A stretch of DNA of 64,000 nucleotides from Cryptomeria japonica (lineage: Eukaryota > Streptophyta > Pinopsida > Cupressales > Cupressaceae), in the NCBI RefSeq assembly GCF_030272615.1, contig NC_081409.1:208735190-208799189 (forward strand), in the 5' to 3' direction. The translations under genes and the position numbers were made by a program. The notes beneath the pieces were generated by a model. The model did not search any database, was not told where the DNA came from, and worked only from the letters and a program-made list of their open reading frames with translations. This document shows positions 54,793 to 64,000 of this stretch, one piece after another. Positions within the stretch are counted from its first letter, which is position 1; each line of letters opens with the position of its first letter.

Positions 54793-55976
54793 TGTAATGG
54801 TTAGAAAATTGTAGGGTTTTTATCTCAAAAGGATGAAAATGAGTAATTTTGTGGCTTAGGGACCATTACGTTCGAAAGAGGGTTTAATCCAATAGATTTA
54901 GTCACAAACCAGCAAATTTCAGGATTGAAAATATTGATTGGATTCAAGGGGTGGATTTGTTTACCCTCTTTTGTGAGTTGAATTGCTGGAATTAGGGTAA
55001 AGCGCTGAAAATGAAGGTAAAAACATGAAAACAGTGAGCTATTGTCATCAGATTGAGGCATGCACCTAGATCTGAGGAATATAAGAAGATTTAGACTTGA
55101 TCCTTGAAAAAGCTCCAAAATTGTCGAGATCGGATAGAAATTCTCCCTGGTCTTCCGAATTTTTCGCACACCAAAAGGGGTTGATTTGTCTCTGCAAATA
55201 ATGTCAATTTTGAAGATCGTAACTCTGTACCTCTTTCTTGCACATAGAAAGAAAGGGAAATAAGTTGGAAATAGGGGCTTGCCTAAGTCAAAGCCTGGTT
55301 TAGGAATTAACCTTGATTGAAATATTGCAAATATTGAAATAAATAATGGAAGGATATACCTTAGATCTTCAATGACTGATAATGATGCTTTTCTTCTTAA
55401 ATGTAATCACATATGTTGTATTAAATGGCATGCACATGACAAAACCCTAGTCACATACACATGCTTTCATATGAATGATGTAATGTTGCTCCATAATTGA
55501 TAAATGAAGAATGCAACCTTGAAGACCTCTTGAAATGCTTGATGATGAATACTTCAACTCTTGAATGCTTGATGATTATAATTTTGCCTGTTTATCCTTG
55601 TTGTTGTATCGTGAACCCCAAATGAGAGGGGAAAGCCTCCTTATATACTTGCTTGTAAAAAAAAATGATAATTTTTTGACATAGAGAGGGATTTCCTGCT
55701 CAAATTTAAAAATGTAAGAGGGGTTTAAAATGGGACCCAAATAAGGAGGACCAAGGCATGGCACCTTAGTTCCAATAAGGACCAAAGCACCACACCTTGG
55801 TCCTACCCTATTTTAGGGTTAGACTAAAGGGCCATGTGGTGTATGAAGTGAAAATAATGCCATTTTTGCATGATGCAAGCATAATTAGGCCTTAATTAAG
55901 CATTGAGGGATGAACACTAAGGTGAAGGACCAAAATATGGACTAAATTGTAAGGGAGTACAATTTAGGATGCTACA
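54793..55976 (-). repeat. E6 LTR
   Basis: On the - strand it starts TGTAGCATCCTAAATTGTAC and ends CTAACCATTACA, 1184 bp. A TATA box (TATATAA, - strand) is at 55641-55647. Related to the E4 5' LTR by its first bases, last bases and internal AAGGTTAATTCCTAAA. Confidence 0.8.
55641..55647 (-). promoter_or_regulatory. TATA box of E6 LTR
   Basis: AAGTATATAAGGAGG on -, about 330 bp after the LTR start. Confidence 0.6.
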
Positions 55977-57508
55977 TTTAGTCCCCACTTTAGCGGGAGT
56001 CTGAATTTACACAAATAATCACGGTAAAGTATAGAGATGAAGAAGAGGATGAGTGAGGAGCAAAATCACAAGGAGTATAAGGTATCACTAATTTTGAGGA
56101 ACCAAGCCCCAAATATTAGGATCTTAAATCACTCAAACATATGCAAGGACACACAAAATAAGACAAAAACAAAAAGACAAACAAACAGAAAAGGATAAAC
56201 AAAGGCAAAAATAGAAAAGACACACAACACACAAAATCTAAGAACCAAAACAAGACCTCAAGTCAACTAGCCAAAGAGACCTCGATATAAAAATGTCTCA
56301 ACCGCTAATATCATTCTTGAAAAATGTCATCTCAAGAACACAAGCGGTCACATAAAAGAGAAAAGAATGCATCATCTAGGAACTATCAAGAGCAAAGCTA
56401 CAAGTTCATAAGAGGAAGGAAAGAGAGAGCATGAATACACACTAGATGTGTTTTTCTAGATAATCCATGGGAATAATGATGAGAAAGGACATGCCTACCT
56501 TGCCCCTAGATGTGTTTACTTAGGTGATCCATGTTGGGGAGGAGAATATGAATAGTCTAGTTGTTTTTAGCTAGTTCCACTCATCCTCGTGCGTGTGTGC
56601 AAGTGATGTCTCGTTTCAAGTATATAGAACCTAATGTAAAAGTGTACATCAACCTATTTAAGAAATGTAATCTAAATGAAAATGCCAAGTGGCTATATGT
56701 GTGAATTCCAAGGGATGAATGTCCGACTTCAGGAATATCTCTCTCGAAGAGTTTCATCTAGTTCTGAGAATGTGTAACCCCGATTGAAACAAACACATGC
56801 TTAGTTTTGAGGACATCTCGTGTAAGATTTTTTACTCCGGTTTCAGTGATGTATTACCATGATTAAGATATATATCAATGTTGCATATGTATTTGGTTGT
56901 TAATCATCTTGATCTAAGAGTTTATTTACTCTGCTTCTGAGGATGGACACCCCATTTAAGACTTTCCAAGATATGTTACAATATGATACAAAAGGAGCGA
57001 TATGGGTGCCCCCCTTAAGATGTCAACATACCCCCATGTTGTGTCTTAAGGAAGATAGAAACAAGGATACCAACCTTCAACACCAAGGAGATATACTTTA
57101 GGAAACAATGTCATAAATCCAAGCCAAAGAGGGAATGCTCTTCTAAGCAAGGATAAGATAGTTTAAAAAGAGATATCTTGCAACAAGTGTAAAGAGGATC
57201 CTTGGAGGAGAAGAGATTTTTGCTCAAAATACATCTACCTCCAAGAGGAGTTCTTGATAAATATAACATATTCTACCAAAAGAAAGGAAGGGGGATAAGA
57301 ATTCATTCCTTCCCCCTATTTCTAGGTGAAAGGGATTCTTGATGAAGGATGACAAACTTTTGACCCAATGAAGAAGAGGTTGTAGCCAAGGACTTAGACC
57401 TCTTTCATAAGAGAGAATCGTTGAGAAAACAACAACTTCACAAAAGGAATGACATCAAATCATAAGCAAACATTGCTCAACAAAGGAAAAGTAGATCCTT
57501 AGAGAGGA

Positions 57509-57572
<64 letters not shown>

Positions 57573-58304
57573 ATTTACCCCCAAGTGTAAGGACAATGAT
57601 AATAATTCCACAACCTCTAAGGAGAGATTAAACATAAGAAAATGCACAATGTACTCACATGAATAAATATCCAATGCAATAAAATACATTAGTATATGTA
57701 AAATGCAACTCTAAAGAAGTGATAATCTTCAAAGAGAGAGAGAAAGAAAGAAAGATCACAAATTAGCCTAAGGAGGGATTAGTCATAAGAGACATACCAT
57801 TTCATGCAAGAAAGGATATCAACACATGAAAAATGCAAACCCTAAAGGGAATAGTTATACTTTAGATAGAAAGAGAGAGAGGGAAAATTCTATCCTTTCC
57901 CCACAAGCAAGAGGACAAGGATAAATGAGAACAAAGGTTCACACATTCCCTAAGGAGAGATTAAACATAAGAGACGTACCATTCCAAAAAAAGAGTAAGT
58001 CCTAACCAAGGAACACACATGCATTCACATGAAGGATAACTCTATGCAAGAAAATGGTGAAAATTTAAAGATAAGAGATAGGATAGAGGTAAAAGAGAAT
58101 CGTGTTGCTACCCTAAGATGTTTGAAATTGAAAAAAAAATCATGTCTTATGACAAAGTTCTCCCAATTAAGTTAACTACTTGTGTCATAGGGTGAGGAGA
58201 AATATGAGGGTGAAAGGAGTGCTAAGGCACTACCTTTTCACCAAGAAAGAGAGAAAGATCTGTTCAAAGACATATACTAGCAAGATCATATTAGTTTACT
58301 AAGT
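55977..58304 (-). other. E6 internal non-coding region
   Basis: No ORF with a recognisable domain. Degenerate repeats such as (T)TTGAGGACAT and TTTACTC words lie at 56700-57000. The 57100-58260 part has recurring AAGAGAGAG, ACATAAGAGA and CACATGCA-like words. Confidence 0.5.
57510..57570. repeat. (GA)n microsatellite
   Basis: Thirty or so GA dinucleotides with no interruption. Confidence 0.95.
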
Positions 58305-59183
58305 TGTCATTAGTTTTATATCCAAAGTCATCCTATATACTCTAGTCGGTTAATAATACCGGAACATTCAATCGGTAAGCACTAAAGCAGTCAGTTACAG
58401 AAGATAGAAGTCACAGAGTCTAGTATACACCGAGCTGTTTACCGAGTAACACTCTATGTCTACCGAGCAACAAAAATGATATACCGAGTGAACACACACT
58501 GAGTGAAAACATGTTACAGGATTCATTGAACCTAGACACATGTGGAAACGTGTTACAAGACCAAGGAACAAAGAACCATTATCATGTATAGGAAATTGAA
58601 CCTTAAAGATTTTGTATGATCTTGAGGTCATCTATCCAATGAAATATTTAGTGTAGTTATTCATTCGATGAATCTTGTTTGTAAGATCGATGCATGAACA
58701 AGATCACCGTCCTAGGAGATCTATTTATACAATATGAATTAAGGATCAAATATAGAGGTATATGAAGCAAGACATGTGTAATAGATAAGGAAGCACTGAG
58801 TATTATGACAGTTAGAGACATAGAAGGTCACCGAGAAGGATTTCACAGAATAGTCAAGGATCAAAGTAAACAAAAGGGTTGACCGAGGTATGTTATAAGC
58901 AAGGTAATCTCATTTTGAGCACATAGAATCTGCTATAACATTTCAGATGTAAAGTTGTAGATATTTGTAAAGATTTTATTGTAATATTTTGAGTTGTAAG
59001 AGAAACCTTTAACATGGTAAAAGACTCTAACAAAGTCTATAAATTTTAAAGTCTTTAACCAGGTGCAAAATTTAGTTTAAGTGTTGTAAAATCCTTTAGC
59101 AAGGTAGATCTAATGATCTTGATACTCCTAACAGGGTAAGCTATTAGAAATAGCTAAACATGTAGCTCTAACCGAGCAACCTT
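58305..59183 (+). repeat. E7: copia LTR fragment
   Basis: Probably begins TGTCATTAGTTTTATATCC at 58305. It holds ACCGAG and CTAACAGGGTA words typical of the E3b and E8 LTRs (CCTTTAGCAAGG, CTCCTAACAGGGTAAGC). Truncated at 59183 by the E8 LTR. Confidence 0.6.
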
Positions 59184-60724
59184 CGTTGGCATTATGTGAA
59201 CCGGTATGTGGACATAATAACATTGTATGTTGTCATTGATGTCAATATGTTGAAGAGGTATGAACTGGCATATGTGAGAACTGGTATAACACTGCAAACC
59301 AGCATTTGTGCCAAAGTGAAGCGGTGTGCATGACAAGGTGAACTGGCATGTAGTCACATGGAAGCATTGTATGACTACCGGTTGGTAGGTAGTTTCCACT
59401 TCAGGATTTATGGTTGGAGTACCTCAAGCCTGTGTGACTCAATCAATGATCTTTGTGTGATGAGTTAGCAGTATAACAAAGAACAGATCATGTTGCCACG
59501 TCAGCCTTGTGTGGGTGAAGGATCTTGCATGAAGTAGACTATCCCTATCTACCTCGGGAATGTGTGAAGTCTGTAAATGGTGATAATGTGTGATGGGTTA
59601 TCAGTTGCCATGAAATCAGTGGAAAACAAATGATGGAGAATGTCTTGAGATTGGATCAAGACTATTGCATTCAATACAATATGATCAATGGTCAGGATTG
59701 AACCGTTTGAATTCCTTAACCTAACAGGTCTAGGGTTTAGGGTTTATGCTACCGACCAATCTGTTGTCCTATAAGGTCGATGTTGTGATTTTTTTAGAGG
59801 TTGTTGGAAAAAGCTGTGTGTGAGTATCCAAGAGAAGGGATACGAGATCCTTGCTAGACCAGAGGAGAGAAGTGATACCTGCAGAGTGTAAGTGCAGAAG
59901 GTGAAGAGGAGCTTAAGCAGATCTGCATTGGCATTGAGTGCTATTACCACATCATTGTAATACATATTGATCTCTAACCACCTCAACAGTTGAAAAATCC
60001 CCTAACAGGGTAGCCTTAACCGGCTTGCTGTAAATCCCTTAACAAGGTAACTCAGAGTTATTGAGATCTGGAAAGCTAGAGAGCTCTGGAAATCCTTTAG
60101 CTATTGAGTTCTTGAAATCCTCTAACAAGGTACCCTTAATAGGGTTTAACCCTTAACCAGGTATTGTAGCCATCCGTTAACCAGGTGATCTCTAACAGGA
60201 TCGGTTCCTAGTAGAACCTTTTGTAATGTCTTTAACCGGACAAGGCTTCTAACAGAACGGACTTCCAAAGAGTTCAACAACAAGCTTGTGGGTATTCATT
60301 CCCACCGTGGTTTTTCTCAGTTGGGTTTCCACGTGAAAAATATGTGTGTCATGTGTGATTCTTTTATCTTGTGATGCTTTGTTATTGCCTGTTAAGCATA
60401 TGATGGTTCTATGTTTTATGCCTGTCAATAAAACATGTTGAACTAGCTATTGTGAAGATATGATGATAGATTACCTGTTCATGCATAAGGGTGAAATGGT
60501 AGTGTAGTTTTGAGTTGAGTGGAAAACTCAGTGAGTAACCGGTTTATGATTGTTTTAGTTGTTCTGAGTTTTACCGGTTGCACTCTATTTCAAACCGGTG
60601 TCACTATTTGCCAGTCATTTGGAGTAATTGCTGCTGAATCGGTTTAGGTCTGTATTTTGTCTGTACTAATTCACCCCTCCTCTTAGTACCAGTTTGGTAC
60701 TATTCGTTCATCATTGAGTTATCA
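59184..60724 (+). repeat. E8 5' LTR
   Basis: 1541 bp. It starts CGTTGGCATTATG, where the first base is C instead of the expected T, and ends GAGTTATCA before the primer site. The boundary was set by likeness to the E3b LTR start and by the primer site; no partner LTR is available. Confidence 0.75.
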
Positions 60725-60727
60725 ATT

Positions 60728-60739
60728 GGTATCAGAGCA
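60728..60739 (+). other. E8 primer-binding site
   Basis: TGGTATCAGAGC, initiator Met tRNA type, three bases after the LTR end. Confidence 0.9.
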
Positions 60740-60795
60740 TCCTCCAGGTCCTCTGTGTTATAAGCTTAACCGCTTGAGGTAAAGATCCCAGACAA

Positions 60796-61683
60796 ATGAT
60801 GAAGAGGGAAGGTCCAAAGTTTAATAGGGAAAATTTCGGTATATGGAAAGATAGGATGAAGATATTCATCAGAAGCATGGGTGCTCAACACTGGAATTAT
60901 GTTGAGAACGTCTATGTTGTCCCTACCGGTACTCTCATCGATGACCAAAAGAGAGAGATACAAGAAAATGGGCAAGTCATGGAAGCCCTTATTAGTAGTC
61001 TATCTGACATTGAGTTTATTGATGTTCAAGACAAGGTAAATCCCGAAGAGGTATGGGATGCTCTTGAAAATATCTATGGTGGTGATGAACATGTAAAAAA
61101 GGCTAAGGAAGAAAGCCTGAGAGGGAAGTTTGAAGATATGCAGATGGTTGAAGGTGAGACCATTTAGTAGTATGGAATAAGAATCAAAACAGTTGTTGGA
61201 GAAATTAAGAGTACAGGTGGTAAAATAGAAGACTCCACTGTGGGAAGCAAAGTCCTGAGATCCCTATTGCCGGTCTATGCAATAAGGGTTGCTGCTATTC
61301 AGGAGTTGAGATCAATAGACAAGACTAAGGTATCCTTGGACTCCATCATAACAAAGTTGACAACCTATGAGCTAAATAGTTTTGATGGCAGTGTTCAAAA
61401 GACTGAATCAACTTTCAGATCTTCTATTGTACCATCCAGGAAAGGAAAAGAAGCAAGCACTAGTGGTGAACCAAGACAGAGAAGAGTAATGGATGATGAG
61501 GCGTTTTTGATGAAATTTGAAGCTCTACTTGCCAGGAAGCTTCCTAAAGGAACTGGTAAATACAAAGGTAAGCTACCTTTGAAATGCTTTTCTTGTAATC
61601 GGATAGGACATATTGCTATAAACTGTCTTAATGGCGATATCAAGGACAAACCGGAAAGGTTCAGGAAATTCAAAGGAGGAAAC
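60796..61683 (+). pseudogene. gag: E8 gag
   Basis: Starts MMKREGPKFNRENFGIWKDR, a copia gag N-terminus. UBN2-type features follow (VNPEEVWDALENIYGGDEHV, LRGKFEDMQMVEGETI). A TAG at 61165 interrupts where Gln or a similar residue would stand. The frame then continues with GSKVLRSLLPVYAIRVAAIQ and one zinc knuckle, CFSCNRIGHIAINC, near 61587. A second TAG at 61684 separates it from protease in the same frame. Forms the particle in the family. Without the stops it would be a normal-length gag. Confidence 0.9.
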
Positions 61684-61686
61684 TAG

Positions 61687-62040
61687 AGAAACTATTTTGT
61701 GGCAGTTGATGAAGGCATCACAGATGAAGAATCAGAGGATGAAGAAAATGAAGATATTGTGTTTGTTGCTGTCAAAGAAGAAGTGTCAGACAAGAAGGCT
61801 CTTGTCTCCCAGTTTGATAATTCCAATGAGTGGATCATTGACAGTGGCTATTCTCACCATATGAATGGTGACCAGAGCAAGTTTCTATCCTTGGAGGAGT
61901 ATGATGGTGGTGTGGTTCACTTTGGCAATGATGCACCATGCATGGTCAAAGGCAAAGGGTCCATCTCTCTGAATGGAAAGAGTAGTGTTGACAATGTGTA
62001 CTGGGTTGATGGTCTCAGACACAACCTTTTGAGTGTTGCC
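61687..62040 (+). pseudogene. pro: E8 protease and pre-integrase segment
   Basis: Acidic lead-in (DEESEDEENEDIVFVAV), then WIIDSGYSHHMNGD, the copia retropepsin site with Tyr where Ala or Cys is usual. It ends NVYWVDGLRHNLLSVA followed by TAG, where relatives have Gln. Same frame as gag and integrase. Confidence 0.88.
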
Positions 62041-62043
62041 TAG

Positions 62044-64000
62044 CTAAATGACAGTGGCCTCACTCTAGAATTCAAGAATGGAGTTTGCAGAATCAAGGGA
62101 AAATATGGTGAATTGGTGGCCACCGGCATGCAGACCAAAGGTAACCTATTTCAGCTGAATGCAAATATAAGCACATGTCTTATGGCCAAATTTGATGATA
62201 GCTGGATATGGCATAGGAGACTCTGCCATGTAAACTTTGATAACATTGTAAAGGCCAGTAAGATCAAGGTAGTTAGAGGATTTCCGATGCTAAGCAAACT
62301 GGATAATACCTTGTTCAAAGAATGTCAATTGGGGAAAATGTCTTCCTCAACCTTTAAAGGTAAATCTTTCACTGCTGACAACTTGCTTGATCTTGTGCAT
62401 ACTGATTTGTGTGGTCCTATGAAAACTAGGAGTGTGCAGGGTGATAGGTACTTCATGATTCTCATTGATGACTACTCAAGAATGATGTGGATCACATTCT
62501 TGAAAGACAAGTCTGAATCCTTTATAAAGTTTAAAGCTTTCAGAGCATTAGTGGAGAAGGAAAGTGGTAAAAGGATCAAGTGTCTGAGAACTGATCAAGG
62601 AGGGGAATTCACTTCCGGTGAATTCAACAAGTATTGTGAAGAATTTGGCATCAAGAGACAACTGTCTGCCCCCCAGACTCTACAACAGAATGGCCTAGCA
62701 GAGAGGAATAACCGGACTGTGGTTGAAGCAGCTAGAACCATGTTGATTCAAGGAAAGGTAGCTCACACCTTTTGGAGAGAAGCGGTGAGCACTGCAGTCT
62801 ACACAATGAACCGGGTACTCATCAAGCAAGGTAAGAACAAAACTCCTTATGAGTATTGGACCGGTAAGACACCTGTGGTTAGCTACTTTAGGGTATTTGG
62901 TAGCAAATGTTACATCAAGAGGAGTGAACATCAAGGCAAATTTGAAGCTAAATGTGATAAAGGAATATTCCTAAGATATTCCACCAAGAGTAAAGCTCTC
63001 AAGTGTTACAACAATAGGACTCAGAGAATTATGGAAAGTATCAATGTAAGAGTTGATGAATCCTCTGAGAAAACTAAGGAAACTGGCAGCGAGCAAGCTG
63101 TAAATGAACTGGTTGCAACCTTCTGGGAATTGGTTGTCAGTCAACCAAGTACCAGTAACAGTGTTCCTGAATCGATGAATGCTGATACTGATGAAGATGA
63201 GGATGAAGAGGAAAAGCAAGAAGAACCAGTCAAGACCATTCCTCGGTATGTCAAGTTGAATCATGATCGTACGCAGATCATAGGAGATAAGGATGCAGGA
63301 ATCCTTACAAGAAGAAAGATCAGAGAAAACTCATGTATGATCTCTGAATTTGAGCCTAAATCATTCAAAGAGGCTCATAAAGATGAAGATTGGATCAAGG
63401 CAATGGAAGAGCAACTTGACCAGATAGAGAAAAATGGTACATGGTCCTTAGTACCCAAACTAGAGCATAAAAATGTCATTGGCACCAAATGGGTGTTCAG
63501 AAACAAGCTGAATGAGGATGGCACAGGTATTAGGAACAAAGCCAGATTGGTGTGCAAAGGATATGCTCAAGAAGAAGGAGAAGACTATGGAGAAACCTTT
63601 GCTCCTGTAGCCAGATTGGAAGGAGTTCGTATGTTTCTTGCATATGCAACGTTTAAAGGATTCAAAGTATATCAAATGGATGTAAAATCTGCATTCCTAA
63701 ATGGTGTACTTGAAGAGGAGGTGTATATTGAGCAACCAGATGGGTTTGCCCTATCTGAAGACATTGACATGGTATGTAGGCTACATAAAGCCTTATATGA
63801 TCTAAAGCAAGCACCTAGGGCATGGTATGAGCGCCTACATTCCCATCTTGTGAAGATTGGATTTGAGAGAACAAGTGAAGATAGCAATATCTACTTGAAG
63901 TCTAAAGGAGATCAGATCCTAATCTGTGAGGTATTTGTTGATGACATTATCTTTGGTGGTGATGACAAGATGAGTCATGAGTTTGCTGATGAGATGAAGG
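62044..64000 (+). pseudogene. IN-RT: E8 integrase and reverse transcriptase, cut by window end
   Basis: Open for 652 codons to the window edge. The pre-integrase zinc region has both His ([10 protein letters not shown]), but the CxxC reads LFKEC, so the first Cys is lost. Integrase catalytic residues are present: D in [10 protein letters not shown] in TDQGGEF, E in [10 protein letters not shown] follows with [53 protein letters not shown] and catalytic FVDDIIFGG near 63935. A classic copia order, integrase before RT. Marked as pseudogene because of the three upstream TAG codons; the enzyme region itself is unbroken here. Confidence 0.93.

Larger units (their letters stand above)
54793..58304 (-). 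mobile_element. E6: gypsy LTR plus adjoining 3' internal region, - strand
   Basis: The LTR 54793-55976 in - orientation is followed by a polypurine tract (GGGGACTAAA on -, 55977-55992) and by 2.3 kb of non-coding internal DNA, as expected for the long 3' untranslated part of Tat or Athila-like elements. No pol or second LTR in the window; the right end meets the E7 LTR near 58305. Contains a (GA)n microsatellite. Confidence 0.7.
59184..64000 (+). mobile_element. E8: Ty1/copia element, runs off the window
   Basis: The 5' LTR is 59184-60724, the primer site TGGTATCAGAGC is at 60728-60739, and gag-pol is in one frame from 60796 to the window end, interrupted by three TAG codons. The 3' part of RT, RNase H and the 3' LTR lie beyond 64000. 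Its LTR shares TTGGCATT at the start and multiple ACCGG and CTAACA(A/G)GGTA words with E3b. Confidence 0.92.

Noticed and set aside
58305-60724. Reading E7 and the E8 LTR as one very long LTR
   Set aside because: A fresh LTR-like start (GTTGGCATT, as in E3b) occurs at 59184, and both parts carry the same kind of CTAACA(A/G)GGTA words, so two LTRs fit better.

Overview
The window is plant nuclear DNA and looks like intergenic heterochromatin of a very large genome. A conifer or other gymnosperm is my inference, from the long, old, nested LTR retrotransposons and the lack of any ordinary host gene. There is no rRNA, tRNA, CRISPR or prokaryotic feature. Almost everything can be assigned to LTR retrotransposons or their fragments, named E1 to E8 here.

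Layout. (1) 1-1604 and 20493-22896 are the two halves of the original target of E1 and have no recognisable gene. (2) E1, 1605-20487, is a complete Ty3/gypsy element of Tat type on the + strand (LTRs, primer site, polypurine tract, 5-bp duplication CATAG). It has a decayed gag-pol and, between pol and the 3' LTR, an antisense gene with a plant mobile domain (PMD). (3) E4 is an older gypsy element on the + strand. Its 5' LTR is 22897-24187 and its gag-protease is cut into three pieces (24554-25464, about 36177-36324, 50858-52123) by two later insertions. (4) E2, about 25465-36172, is a second Tat-type element on the - strand inside the E4 gag. It keeps its 3' LTR, pol and PMD gene but has lost its 5' LTR and most of gag. 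(5) E3, 36325-50853, is a chromovirus-derived non-autonomous element also inside the E4 gag. It holds a long ORF of unknown function that runs in frame into an integrase tail and chromodomain. (6) E3b, 41239-49035, is a Ty1/copia element (duplication TGATG) nested in E3. It has gag and a second gene but no pol. (7) 54211-54792 (E5) is a copia gag fragment cut by E6, 54793 to about 58304, a - strand gypsy LTR with adjoining internal DNA. (8) E7, 58305-59183, is a copia LTR fragment cut by E8, a copia element from 59184 running off the window with gag-protease-integrase-RT.

How the parts work together. The sense genes are the usual capsid, protease, reverse transcriptase, RNase H and integrase set. 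The most interesting part is the antisense unit in E1 and E2. In both elements it has a TATA-like box a few hundred bases inside the 3' LTR, a short first exon, a GTAAGT donor, a phase-0 intron full of tandem repeats, and a long PMD exon. In E2 the intron carries seven 25-base hairpin units whose stem ends covary. The sense leader of E1 and the antisense introns share a GCGCGT-type repeat. Most coding regions are interrupted by single nonsense codons rather than frameshifts, often TAG at expected Gln or Trp positions, as expected from cytosine deamination in methylated repeats.
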